Positions 22,420 through 34,929 of a stretch of 64,000 nt of DNA are shown piece by piece. The notes under the pieces were generated by a model. That model was not told the origin of the DNA and did no database searches. It saw only the letters and a list, made by a program, of their open reading frames with translations. Within the stretch, counting starts at the first letter, position 1; every line of letters begins with the position of its first letter. A program made the translations under genes and the position numbers. Source of the DNA: Maratus speciosus (taxonomy: Eukaryota; Arthropoda; Arachnida; Araneae; Salticidae); NCBI GenBank assembly GCA_963932465.1, contig OZ010791.1, positions 622,549,800 through 622,613,799 on the forward strand, given 5' to 3'.

Positions 22420-22844
22420 TTAGGTTGTAACAAAAGTTTTCCGCCAAATTACCATTACATAATACTAATTATACTACATATAATTAACTGTAATTTTATA
22501 TATAACCACAAACACCATTCTGCCAAACCTTCACAGTGCCATATGATACAATACTAGTACCTAAAGCTGTACACTTTATTCGGTGACATTCTGTAGCTGA
22601 CTTTTTGCAACAGAACTGGAAGTAAATAATGGTTCTAATTTGGTAGCGTGATAGTTCCATTTCAGACACCCTGTACTTAATGAAAACAATATTTTTTTTA
22701 CAAATTTCACAAAACAGAGTTATAAAGCAAGTCTCTTTCTTTCAAATGCCAAAAATCGTTTGACAAAATATGAGCAAACACGTCAACGCGAACTGTTTAC
22801 ATAGACCGTATTAGCTGTGGCGAGAAACTTTCGTTACAACCTGA
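22420..22844. mobile_element. Mariner-type MITE (425 bp)
   Basis: TA (22418-22419), TTAGGTTGTAACAAAAGTTT ... AAACTTTCGTTACAACCTGA, TA (22845-22846). The inverted ends are about 27 bp with TTAGGTTG-type starts characteristic of mariner elements. Copy B of the host repeat (near 60020-60045) lacks the insert. No transposase is present. Confidence 0.85.
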
Positions 22845-23739
22845 TATTTAAATCTTATCCTAATCTGTTCATGATGAATTTAATTCAGTACTGACAAGAA
22901 AAATAGTGCATATTTAAACTTCATTTGGCATTTCATAAAACTAAATTCAGCGTCGTAATAATCTTTTCTTTTTACAGTGTATCTAAAACAAAACACTTGT
23001 TCAAAGTTTAAACTTGGCAATTTGCTAAGCTTTGAAAGGAGGTAGCAAAGTAGCAACGTCGCTTTGATTACGTTTTTCCATACAGGTTTTTAGTTAATCT
23101 TTAAAGACACAGTAGGTGTATTGAGAGAGCCATTCAATGCAAATTAGTCGCGAATCCCATAGTATTTATGTGATTAATTCTCATTAAATTAATCTGTTTT
23201 AAATAATTTGATGTTTATTGCTTTTATACTGCTACCGGGCATTGCATTACACAAATATATCCTTAAAATTTGTTATCTAGGCTTTAAAAGTGATGGAGCA
23301 TAGAGTACGCCATCCCTGCCATTATGTATGTCCAAACCATCCGTGACTTTAACGGTTAATATCTCAGCTAATTACTGACCATTTTTTATGAAATTCATGA
23401 TCAACAATGCTTTTATACTTCTGCTACGATAGGTACCTCTAGCACTGCTCAACACTTTTGCTAAATGCCCGTAAATAGAAATTTGTGTGTAATGGAAAAA
23501 TGTGATTTTCTCAAAAACCAAGTGACCTATGGCAATCGCTATAATTTTCCTGCAAGGTTTAAACTAACGTCTACTACCTCTAATTTTTTCAGAATTTTAG
23601 TTTCAGTAGATTCGGAATTAGATGGGGGGAACATATTTTTGCACTACATTTTCAAGTCGCTGTGACAGACACAGGAGTGATCTTATAATGGTTCCGTTTT
23701 TACTTTTTAAGTACAGAACCCTAAAAATTAACTATTTAT

Positions 23740-24304
23740 GCTTAATATGTGCCCAATTTATCTCTATATTGATATCCGATAACTTCCAACCATGCATGTA
23801 TTCTTAAAACAGCTCACCTCACAAAATATACCAACACCTCACGAATATATTTTGAAAAGAAATTAATGACTTTAATCAAGGCTTACTTTCATATACGCAT
23901 CTGTAATATCTAGCACAGCAGCTTCCACATTTCTAATAATAAACTATTTCAGAGGTTTGCCTTTGGGTAGGCATCTATCGCAATGAGTACATATCACATA
24001 CATTTTGTGGCCTCATCCATGATTGCTTTGTCCACTGTTACTATTTTCTAGTCTGAAATACAAAATTAAACAAATTTTAAAATACTACAGGGTTAGAAAT
24101 AAACAATTGTGTTGAGAAATAAGTATATTATGCTCGTATTGATTTAATTTTTTCAAGAAAAGACACTGAGTCCACCATTGAATACATTTTGTAAATAAAT
24201 ATAATTTTTTTTTAATCATACAACTTTTACATTTTTTATATTCAGGTGTGCCGCAAATAATTCCTGATATTTTTAATGTGCCGTCAACCAAAAAAGTTTG
24301 AGAA
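23740..24304. other. AT-rich stretch ending in a hAT-like terminus
   Basis: The right edge (24265-24304), read on the minus strand, is TAGACCGGTCTTTCTCAAAC, then T-rich sequence and GTTGACGGCACA. This looks like one end of a hAT-type element, with its partner end not identified. Otherwise nothing is recognised. Confidence 0.4.
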
Positions 24305-25222
<918 letters not shown>

Positions 25223-25499
25223 TTTATCAACGAACGAAGCAAGAAACACACTGCAACAGGTACTGGCGATAGAGGTAGTCCAGAATAACCACAGACACTC
25301 TTTCACAGTGAAGCCCACCTGCTGTCTGTCACGTGATCATTTTGAAGCGTACAGGCTAATGAAAGAAAAGGAATTTGGGAAAAAAAGTAGACAAAAGAAA
25401 AGATAGCAAAGGGGAGAAAAAGCTGAAATAGCACCTGTCCCCAAAACAGCAATGTTATTTTTTTTTTATCTCTGACATTCTATTCGAAATATATTTAAT

Positions 25500-25691
25500 T
25501 TCTGTTAAGCAATTGAAAAAAAAAAAAAAAAAAAAGGAGCTCGATGAAGATTTTTCGTTGTAACGGAATTCCTAAAAAAAAAGCACTTTGTTAAATCAGA
25601 ATTTTTAATACATTGGGGTTAATGCAATTTGAAAAGGGGATTTGTCAAATTTTGTAATAACGGAATTTTTCGTTGTAATGGAAATCTACTG
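25500..25691. repeat. Right terminus of the Tigger-like element
   Basis: The end reads GGAATTTTTCGTTGTAATGG then AAATCTACTG with TA at 25692-25693. Its reverse complement starts CAGTAGATTTCCATTACAAC, a standard pogo/Tigger terminal pattern. The matching left terminus is not present next to the pseudogene, because another element cuts it off near 24305. Confidence 0.65.
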
Positions 25692-25794
25692 TATTAGTGA
25701 AGAAAGACCTCAGATCATAAAAAATTCCTTTACAGCAGCGGTAACAGAATTATTACTTTTTAGAATATAGATATACTCATTTACTAATAAAGAG

Positions 25795-25796
<2 letters not shown>

Positions 25797-25845
<49 letters not shown>
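25797..25845. repeat. 49-base T run
   Basis: Uninterrupted T tract just outside the hAT-like element. It may be a reverse-read poly(A) tail. No retroposon body is identified. Confidence 0.8.
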
Positions 25846-25850
<5 letters not shown>

Positions 25851-26506
25851 AGTAATAATGAACAATATAATATAAACAGAGTTATAATATTTATATTACC
25901 AGTAGGGATGCACCGAATAGTGATTTTGGCCGAATACCGAATATTCGGCCTACAGGCGAAACTTTTTTAATTAATAAAATTTAAAATTTCATGGCTTCTT
26001 CTGAGAATTAAAACAAATGAATAAAATTTTCTTAAATTCTAAAACAAACATTTTAAAATCAAAGAGAAATTGTGAAAAAATTAGAAGAAAAATTGTACAG
26101 GATCATATATTATTTGTTTGTCAGGAAGAGACTAAAGTAAAAGTAAATAAATAATACAATCTATTCAAATTTAATGGTGACAACTTAGCAAGAATAACTG
26201 TTCCACTCCCTTTGATTAAGCAAGGAAGTTTTTAAATGCATCCTAGATCGGTGTCTGGAGTGGGCAATCATTTTCAGAGATTGTTAACATTGTTCTTAAA
26301 ATCTTAGCAAGAAACAGATTATTTACTGGACAATGTTCAGAAACTCGCATTTGTACATAATTAATTCCTCTATAAAAATCCTCGTGATTGGTTAATTTTC
26401 TTAAATACAGTCGAACCTCGTTATCCCGACACTCTAATGACCAGAAAAAAGTGTCGTCATAAGCGGAGTGTTGCAGTAACCGGAGTTGGAGAAAAGTTGT
26501 TTATAA

Positions 26507-27797
26507 CAGGCATGAGATTGCAAAAAGGTAAAAAAAGAGGAAAAGTGCGTGAAACGGGAAAATGAGAAATTATTTAAAATAGCGCATGTTTAAGTGCATG
26601 CTATTTTAAATAAGGTTATTTTATTCACAATAAAACTGTTAATATTTTTGTTTAAATGCAGCTTTATTAAGAAGGGAGGGGGGGGGGGGGCAGTAATTTA
26701 TGGAAATACTATAAGTAATTCTAAACTGAAAGTTTCTATTTCAAGTTCATAATTCTGATGCAATGTTTTACACAGCAATCTTAGGTAGTTGTCCAATTAA
26801 AATTTTAACATGCTTTTACTCAAAAAATGAGTTAATAAACATGGCAAGCTAATGTTTAACGTGTCACTCAGCTGCAAAAAAAAAAAAAAATCTGGTGAAA
26901 ACATTAATATTGCAGCAAATTTTCCACGATCTTTTGACGAAATTCGCATTTTTTCCACGATCTTTTGACGAAATTTGCATTTTTCCCGCTATCTTTTGAC
27001 GAAATTCGCCATTTTACAGCGATTCTTTGACAGAATTTTAGTTTTCCCACTATCCTTTGAACGAAATCCACGTTTTTTCCACGATCTTTTGACGAAATAA
27101 GCTCTTTTTACGTGATATTTTGACGAAATACGCACTTATTATGCGATATTTTGACGAAATATGCGCTTATTACGCGATATTTTGACGAAATATGCGCTTA
27201 TTACATGATATTTTGATGAAATACGAGCGTTTTTTTTGCGATCTTTGGACAAAATTGGTATTTTTTCCGACAATCCTTTGACAGAGTTCACGTTTATTAC
27301 GCGATCTTTTGAAGAAATTCGTGTTTCTCTCGCTATTGTTTGACGAAATTCGCCATTTTACGGCGATTCTTTGACAGAATTTGCGTTTTTCCGTTATCCT
27401 TTGAACAATATCGGCGTTTTTCCGCAATCATTTGACAAAATACGTGCTTTTAACGCGATATTTTGACGAAATACGCGCTTTTTACATGATTTTTTGACAA
27501 AATACACGAGTTTTTTCACGATTTTTTGGCAAAATACGTGCATTTTTTCGCGATTTTTGGACAAAATTGGTATTTTTTCACACAATCCTTTGACAGAGTT
27601 CACGTTTATTACGCGATCTTTTGACGAAATTTGAGTTTTTTTTTTTGCGATTTTATGTCCGAATTTTCGGATTGATGACCGATTTTTTTTAAATTTCGGA
27701 ACAAATCACCCCTGCGAGAAACAGCAAAAAATCAGAAAACCGCGGAAAATGCCAAAAAAGTGGAAAATCGCTGATCCGCAGAAGAATCTCATGCCTG
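26507..27797. mobile_element. Satellite-bearing transposon with 6-bp TSD TTATAA
   Basis: TTATAA (26501-26506) CAGGCATGAGATT ... AATCTCATGCCTG TTATAA (27798-27803). The left third is non-satellite (26520-26915) and shares 26757-26930 with the flank of the 8-kb array. The middle (26916-27652) is an array of the 31-bp monomer, reverse orientation. The right part has TGTCCGAATTTTCGG, also present in the element at 37380. No transposase ORF is present. The superfamily is not assigned: a 6-bp duplication with CAG-starting ends does not match the families I can name with confidence. Confidence 0.85.
26916..27652 (-). repeat. 31-bp satellite array inside the transposon
   Basis: About 24 units of the kind TTTTCCACGATCTTTTGACG followed by AAATTCGC, the reverse complement of the 962-8855 monomer. 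Some neighbours share variants (three successive units with GCGCTTATTACGCGATATTT-like sequence near 27120-27200), showing local amplification. Confidence 0.92.
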
Positions 27798-28474
27798 TTA
27801 TAAAAAGCTGTATTTTTAATTTTAATTAATTTAAGACAATTTTAAATTCGTAACTGTTCTTGCTGTTTTAAGCAATAAAACACTATTATTACACAAAATA
27901 AACACAAAAACAAAATTGAAAAGAATAAAAACCAGATTTCTGATGACTTGTTTTTTTATTGTTACATAAAATATTGTTGAATTAGGGATTGCTTATCCTT
28001 AGATGTGTTTCCTACAAATCTTTTTTCGAATTATACAATGAATTGTAATCAATATTCATTGTTTCAGATATGGATGTTAGATAATTTCAGATAACTTCAA
28101 TGCAAAGCAATGCTTCAGTTTTAGTTGCATGAAAAATGCCGTGTAACCACAAGAAAGCGCCGCCTCACCAGAACAAAAAGACCGCGAGCAGACTGATACG
28201 CAGGGGCGCGCCGACCCAGTGTACAAAGTGTGCGGCGCACACAGGCGCCGAAGTAGTAAAGGCGCCAAAGATTTCAGTTGAGGATCAATTACTTAAAAGA
28301 AAAAAAAAATCTTAATTTAATTATACTAAAATGTATTACATTTTCTTGACATCTGAATTATGTTTTGTAGATTTAGTGAGACAAACTTACTTATAATTAT
28401 TTAATTATTATTATTATTTATTTATTTATTTCATTTTACTCTGCTTCTGAGTCTGCTAATAAGTGATTTTAACG

Positions 28475-29804
28475 CAGACCTGTCCAACCTTTCAATAAAC
28501 AGAGGCGCATCTCATGTAGTTGCAAACAATGAAAGGCGCCATAATTAACATGGCTGAAAACATACATCACTATTGTTTCACTGTAAGTAGTGGTACAGCG
28601 TAGAACAGTTTTATTACCACATGGGTTAAATTCCAACAGTTTTTTATTTAAAAATAGAAATCGTCGTCTTACTTCAAAATTTCTGTCATAAATAAGATGA
28701 AAATTACTATTCGAAAATATGGGTAAAATTTTCCCTTGCGATAATCAGGCCATGAATAGTGGTAGACTTATCCGTCACAAGTCACCAGAGTCTTTATGAT
28801 GCACATACATCTCACGGTGATATCCATAAAACCCCTAAGACTCAGAAACTATGCGTAAAAATAATTTACAGAAATAATATAAATCATAGTAAATTTAAAA
28901 TGAGATTTTCAGCCGGACAACCTACCTCAAAATTTTGTAGGTGAAGGGGCCAGAAACCTTAATCACTGGATAATAAATTAATAACATTAAATAATTAACA
29001 CTCAATAACAGTAATTGGTAACAATGAAAAGAACTCCATTCAAATATTATTGATTTTAAAGAAATCATCCTTTAAAATAGATTTTTAACAATTTCCAACA
29101 TCGTTGAATATTTTTTATGAATTCGGTTTGTCTGTCCGTCCGTCCTCTAACTCACGTAAATATATTCGGATTTTAATGCAATTGATATATGTTAATGATG
29201 TTTATAAAGGCATATTCTGTATTGAATATGAAGTGTGTAACCTTAGTAGTTCATTTACAGGGACACTCAAAATAATTCCGTTAGATTACGGTCAATGGGA
29301 AAAAAATCGTTTGCAGTACATTTTAATAACCTATTTCAAATGAATTGAAATTGATATAAATCCCTGAATTTCACTACGAGATGATTAGTATGTCTTTGAG
29401 CAATAACTGCTGAAAATGCGTTTTCAATTTCGGTATGCGGTTTTAAATTTTATTATTATTTGCATGATACTCGTTGTGTATACATTCTATACTTCGTATA
29501 TAGGGCTGCACAAAAGAATTCACATACCATTCCCCTTATTTGCGGAAATTGCTGTAGGTGAATTTTCAACCATGGTATGTATGGTTCCCTTAGACATCCT
29601 ATTTCAACTAATTAAACGATGAAGTTTTGTTACATTATTCTGAATGTGTTGGAAATTGTTTCATAATATGTGCTTGCCTCATGATTTTTTTCTTTCTTGT
29701 TAATTTTAAAAATAGCTAGTAAGAGGAAACATTCGAATGAGCGCCAAGAAAACCTTCAAAGGGCGCCACCATGGTGACCGCATGAGACGCGTTGGACAGC
29801 CCTA
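28475..29804. mobile_element. Possible hAT-like element nested in hAT 2
   Basis: CAGACCTGTCCAACCTTTC at the left pairs with GTTGGACAGCCCTA at the right. Inside each end a CGCATCTCATG / CATGAGACGCG and GGCGCC / GGCGCC pairing also occurs. I do not find a matching 8-bp duplication, so the limits are less certain than for the other hAT elements. It holds a dispersed-repeat copy at about 29090-29700. Confidence 0.5.
29090..29700. repeat. Dispersed repeat with TCTGTCTGTCCGTC motif, short copy
   Basis: Begins ACAATTTCCAACATCGTTGA, has TTTGTCTGTCCGTCCGTCC and ACTCACGTAAATATATTCGG, and ends near TGTTGGAAATTGTTTCATAA. It matches the longer, interrupted copy at 30970-33760 at both ends. Two diverged internal units contain CAGGGACACTCAAAA and AGGGCTGCACAAAAGAATT. 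No coding region is found; the small ORFs here are not conserved between copies. Confidence 0.65.
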
Positions 29805-29829
29805 ATAGAGAAACAATGTAACACCAGAA

Positions 29830-30969
29830 CACCAGTGTAATTCATGATGCTGTTCAATCTAGAGATTTTAGATTGGAGAGATTGGTGTCAGCTATAGGTC
29901 AAATGTTAACTGGTAAAAATGAAGCATCAGCCATTTGTGAAGATTTTGGCATTCCCTGTCATGGTTTAACACTACGATTTTCGTGCTCAAATTCTACTTT
30001 AGGCGGCCGAAGCAATATCTTTTTTCAGCGCTTCTACAAATAATCACTTCTGTATAGAATCTATTATATATTGGACAAAAATTGTGTGTTTTTTACGACC
30101 ATAGACCTCAGTACAGAACAAATATTTTTTTTATCTATACTATCTTGTACTCCGGATCTATGATCATGGCGGAAACAGATGGTGAAAATAGACTAAAATT
30201 GGCCGTAAATGTCCAGAAAAATTCTTACTTTTTAAAAAATTGAGAGGTCGGCCTTTCCCTGCATCCCCTGCGTATACTCATGTCTAATCATCACATATTG
30301 GATAAATAACTGTCATGATTGTAAGATTTGTTCCTTTCAATTCAGAACATAAAATTGAAAGTATTGAAATATGAGCACTTATTAACGTAACATATAATCT
30401 TAGACGTTACAGAGACTAGAATCGCAAAAGAACATGACTGTAATATGAACGGGAAAATATAGATTCATGAAAAAAGAGATTTAAATTCCCGTGCACTTTA
30501 TGCCCTACTAACCGACCCGCATGGCATTGCCTGGGCCAATGATAATAAACTTAAATATGCTTAAAATCAAATGTTGAATCATTTTATATTTTTTCTAAAT
30601 GAATCTCGAGATGGGGGGGGGACGTCTTCGCCGGACATTCAACGCACTGCATGGTTTCGTTTGATTTTATGTTTTTAAACGGAAATCTTTCCAAACGAAC
30701 CAAATATTGTCAGCAGCACTACGTTCGGCAGGGTACAACCTCGAATTTGAATAATTTTTCACTTTTAAATAAAAATCCAGCCAAACTAACCTCAAGTTGA
30801 GGATCCAACTACCTCCGGCAGCGTGCATCGGGGGTGCCATCCCCACTCCGGTTTGATTTTTCAAGCGAACCTCAAATTTGTACTTAATTTCTCGAATTTA
30901 CATATATAAAAATTTCAATTTTACCAAAAATTCTTGATAAAATATGAATATAAAATACGCACCATGCTC
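29830..30969. other. Interior of hAT 2, unassigned
   Basis: AT-rich with a few GC-rich patches: CTACTAACCGACCCGCATGG near 30506 and a G run at 30613-30620. A loose duplication is seen around 30650-30900 (AAACGGAAATCTTTCCAAAC versus AAATAAAAATCCAGCCAAAC). No gene is recognised. Confidence 0.4.
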
Positions 30970-31484
30970 TCACTTTTTAACACTTTCCAACAAAGTTGAA
31001 AAGTGTTTATGACTTCAGTTTGTCTGTCCGTCTCTCCGTGCTCTAACTCTCGTAAATATACTCGGATCGTTCTGAAAATTTTGGAGGTTAGTAACCTCTA
31101 CCATAGCACGATCCCTATTGCAAATGAAGTCTGTAGCATGTTTAGATCATTTACAGGGACAGTCAAAAGTTTTTCTTTACATTACGGCCAATGGAAAAAA
31201 AAAAACGTTTCAAATGATTTATGGTGTTACACTCTTTCAAACATAGTAAAATTGATATTCATTTATGGAGCCCACTAAAATATGCATTCTGTTGAATATG
31301 CGGTGCAAAGAATAGTTATTGTTCATTTACAGGGCCACACAAAAGAATTCCGTTCATAATGGTATAGGGGAAATTGTTTGCGGTGTATTTGAAAAGATTT
31401 CAAATACTATATTGTATCCGAATTACTGTATATTAGTAATGATTGCTCGAAATGCATTTTTAATTATGATATGCGTTTTTTTTA

Positions 31485-33060
31485 GGGTTTCGTTCATCTG
31501 ACGAAACCCTATTCGTCTCGCTCCTCTGTCTGTCTGTCTGTTTGTCCGTCTGTCACAGAGCCCTTTATCAGAAACTATACATGTTGGAGACTTGAAATTT
31601 TGCATGCTTATAGCTGAACACCACACATCCCACGACAAATCATAAAATTTTGAAAAAGTCGTACATTTAACCCTTTGGGCTCCCACGTGTGTATTTTTAA
31701 CAATTCTTTCTAAGTGAGCCCTAATTAGATTGGAGATTTGAAATTTTGCATACTTATAGCTGAACACCACACATCATACGACAAATCATAAAATTTTTAA
31801 AAAGTCGTACATTTAACCCTTTGGGCTCCCACATGTGTATTTTTAACAAATCTTTCTAAGTGAGCCCTAATTAGATTGGAGACTTGAAATTTTGCATACT
31901 TATAGCTGAACACCACACATCATACGACAAATCATAAAATTTTGAAAAAGTCGTACATTTAACCATTTGGGCTCCCACATGTGTATTTTAAACAATTCTT
32001 TCTAAGTGAGCCCTAATTAGGTTGGAGGCGTGAAAATTTGTATACTTATAGCTGAACACCTCACATCAAACGACAAATCATAAAATTTTGAAAAAGTCTA
32101 ACATTTAACCCTTTGGGCTCCCAAATCTGTATTTTAAACAATTCTTTCTAAGTGAGTCCCTAATTAGGTTGGAGGCGTGAAATTTTGCATACTTATAGCT
32201 GAACACCTCACATCAAATGACAAACCGTAAAAGTTTGGAAAAGTCGCACATTTAACCCTTTGGGCTCCCACATCTGTATTTTAAACAAGTCTTTCTAAGT
32301 GAGTCCCTAATTAGGTTGGAGGCGTGAAATTTGGCATACTTATAGGTGAACACCTCACATCAAACGACAAATCATAAAATTTTGAAAAAATAGTACATTT
32401 AACCCTTTGGGCTCCCACATGTGTATTTTAAACAATTCGTTCTAAGTGAGCCCCTTATTGAATTGGAGATTTGAAATTTTGCATACTTATAGCAGAACAC
32501 CTGAGGCCAGTGACAAATCATAAAATCTTGAAGAAGTCTTACGTTTAACCCTTTGAGCTACCACATACGTATTTTAAGCAATTCTTTCTAAGAGATCCAC
32601 TAATTAAGTTGGAGACATGAATTTTTGCATACGTATGGCTGAATACCTCAGACCACACGGCAAATCATAAAATTTTCAAAAAGTTTTATATTATTTATTC
32701 CGCCGGGCTCTAACTTGTGTATTTTAAGCAATTTTTCTAACCTCCGCCCTTTTCACCTGTGGAGCACTTTTCCAACTTTTGCCGACACCTCTTTGACCAT
32801 TCTTTTATATTATGCACCATAGCCTTACATATTTTAGTTCCACTTTTTACCGCCAGGGGCGCCTACTTATCTCAGGTGCTATCGGCCCAATCCCCTCAAC
32901 TATTATATCTACGGATAATATATAAAACGGAGTTTCGTTCGGATAGAGGTTTGTTTAGAATAGAGGTTGCGAAATGTGGAACTAACAGATTTTTCAAAAG
33001 GATAAAGTGTTTTGAAAGGAATATTAAACGACACCCTCTGTGCGATCTGTGATCACACTT
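31485..33060. repeat. Inserted repeat block with hairpin start AGGGTTTCGT...ACGAAACCCT
   Basis: Starts with a self-complementary AGGGTTTCGTTCATCTGACG followed by AAACCCT, then TCTGTCTGTCTGTTTGTCCG. It continues through eight 146-bp units, then a unique part (32750-33060) whose last 180 bp recur inverted at the window end (63802-64000). The boundaries are judged from where the surrounding repeat stops and restarts. Confidence 0.5.
31575..32740. repeat. 146-147 bp tandem repeat, eight diverged copies
   Basis: The landmark TACTTATAGCTGAAC (or a variant) recurs at 31605, 31751, 31897, 32043, 32190, 32337, 32484 and 32630, a spacing of 146 or 147 each time. Other constant parts are CAAATCATAAAATTTTGAAA, CATTTAACCCTTTGGGCTCC and TTCTTTCTAAGTGAG. 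Divergence rises toward the right end. No long frame runs through it. Confidence 0.95.
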
Positions 33061-33070
33061 ACCTACTTGT
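32885..33070 (+). repeat. Repeat present in inverted orientation at the window end
   Basis: From CTCAACTATTATATCTACGG to GATCTGTGATCACACTTACC, reverse-complement match to 63802-64000. The 97-codon ORF across it (32759-33052) is not a recognisable protein. Confidence 0.8.
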
Positions 33071-33760
33071 TCACTATATTTATGCATACTATAAAGTGCG
33101 TATAAATGCTGTAGTTCATGTACAGTACTACAGAAATGAATTCGTAAAGGTTACTGAGTATGAGCATAAATTGCTTAAAGGTGGGTTTTAAAGGATTTAT
33201 GCATTTTTACGCTGAACTGAATTTAGTGTAGTAAGAAATATTTGTAGAATATAGATAAAATGATATACAGGGCCACGCAAAGAGTTGGATACATGGCCGT
33301 GCATGGGTGATAATTTCTGGAAATGTAATTTCAGTAGTTTTAAGCGTGCTTTAGTTTGAATTAAATTTTAGCTAAATAGTGACGTGTAATAAAGGTACTA
33401 GGTAAACTACAGGGCTGTGCAAAAGTATTCAAGTATGTTTCCATCTATTAGTATAAATTGCTGAAAGATGAATTTCAACCTGTTATGCATTTTCTTGGTA
33501 AACTAAATTTTCCCATTATATAGTATATATATCAACATACAGATCGAATACAGGGCTTTTCAAAAGAATTGGAATACACATTTGATTATGGGTGGTAACT
33601 ACTGAAATCAGATTTTTAAGTGTTTACTTAGTTATCTTATTGGCCTTATTTCCCTAAGTAACGAAGTTTCGTTAAAGCTTTCAGGGAATGTTGGAAAGTG
33701 TTTCATAATCTATGCTGTACGCATGATTTTTCTTACTTGTTTAAAATGCGAAATGGTATC

Positions 33761-34889
33761 CAAAGCACATATCTCTTAAACAGGAAACGATATCTTGAGA
33801 AAACTCGCACGAGAGAAAAAACATCTCTGGCGAATCCTTGAAATGACTTCAGGATTTTTTTTACGTAGTAATTATTATTATTTTTTCACACCAGAGATGT
33901 CGTTAGAACCGGAAAAATACCGAGAATGTGTTAATAGGTGTTCTCTTTTTTGTTTATTTTTTTAAGTTTGAAACTTTAGAAAAACGGGAAAACTTGAAAA
34001 CTGACGCGAATCGCGGCCAAATGAAAAGGATTTTTCAAATAGTAACTAAAGATACCGTTGGAATCGGTAAGGAAAAGCAATTTTCTTTCTTTCTTTTTTA
34101 TTTATTTATTTATTTTTTTAACTCATTGGCCATTGCAATTTCAAAATGCAGTAAAAATCGAACGCTACGCTTTCTTCAGTATGATGGACAGCTTAACGTC
34201 TGGGGAAATCCACAAGCATGATCGCTTTGAAGAAAGAAAGCTCGCTATTTTTCTATGATCATTGTGGCTTTTAATTAAAATCCCGGCTAATTATCAAAAA
34301 ATGAAAAAATAGCTTAATATGCATTTGGACCTGACATCGTCCATCGTTATCAAAATTTCAGACCTCTATGTGTGGTAGATTTTCGTAGCCATCGCCAACA
34401 CATTTAGAGTAAAGAAGATCTTCTCTCTTTTATTAATATAGATATTAAAATTATAAGTGAGAAACAACTTACTTTTATTAGTATAGATGAAATCTATTGT
34501 TATTTTCTCCGGGATAACGAAATTTTACCGTTTAATGCAGGATTCTGATACAGACAGGTTCCATTTTCACAGGCTTTGTTATGTTTCGAATTTTATTTAC
34601 ATAGTTAAGCCTTCCATTTTTTTCAAGAAGCTTAAACATGTTTGGAACCAGAAATTTTATTTAATAAATGAAATAAAATACGAACCTTATAGAAATAAGA
34701 TGCATTTTATTAAGTAAATTTTCTGGTTCAAAAAACTTTATTTGACCTGCGAAAAACTCCAGAAGAATGACAGCTATGTATTTATACATATTCATATTTT
34801 TTTAATATAAAGTTTTATTTTCGGAGAGGGATATAGGGCGCCAACTGAAGTCCTGCACACAGGCGCTGGTTACCGCTGGCGCGCCCCTG
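33761..34889. other. Right interior of hAT 2, unassigned
   Basis: AT-rich. TTTTATTAATATAGAT (about 34429) and TTTTATTAGTATAGAT (about 34473) form a short direct repeat. No gene is recognised. Confidence 0.4.
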
Positions 34890-34929
34890 CTGATACGTCT
34901 ATCTGGAGCTTAAGTGGGTCATTCATAAT

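Larger units (their letters stand above)
21027..23735. repeat. Long dispersed repeat, copy A (interrupted)
   Basis: Starts near AATAATAAACGGTCAAGTGC, followed by AGGGTTTCGTACAATAA. It ends near TGGTTCCGTTTTTAC, followed by AAGTACAGAACCCTAAAA. Long colinear stretches match 59776-62015: AAAAATAGTGCATATTTAAA, CTTCATTTGGCATTTCATAA, GTGACCTAxGGCAATC and TTTTCCTGCAAGGTTTAA. Copy A is broken by a pogo-like MITE (21105-22250) and a mariner-type MITE (22420-22844) that copy B lacks. The GGTTCCG...GGAACCCT style of end is common in arthropod repeats. No coding region is seen. Confidence 0.75.
30970..33760. repeat. Dispersed repeat, long copy, interrupted
   Basis: Left end ACACTTTCCAACAAAGTTGA with TTTGTCTGTCCGTCTCTCC; right end ATGTTGGAAAGTGTTTCATA. 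Internal units of roughly 140 bp carry ACAGGGC(C/T)xxxCAAAAGAATT-like cores at 31155, 31330, 33272, 33411 and 33553. The stretch from about 31485 to 33060 is a separate insertion with a 146-bp tandem block. Confidence 0.6.
28201..34889. mobile_element. hAT-like element 2 with perfect 8-bp TSD (6.7 kb)
   Basis: CTGATACG (28193-28200) CAGGGGCGCGCC ... GGCGCGCCCCTG CTGATACG (34890-34897). Sub-terminal GTGCGGCGCACACAGGCGCC on the left and CACACAGGCGCTGG on the right strengthen the pairing. CAGGG ends and an exact 8-bp duplication identify hAT. Inside are a further hAT-like pair of ends, two copies of another repeat family, and a 146-bp tandem block. No transposase frame is visible, so either the core was lost or the element was always non-autonomous. 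Confidence 0.9.

Noticed and set aside
24085..24291. 68-codon minus ORF with several cysteines as a zinc-finger relic
   Set aside because: Spacing of Cys residues fits no finger class, and the sequence is next to a hAT-like terminus, where non-coding sequence is expected.
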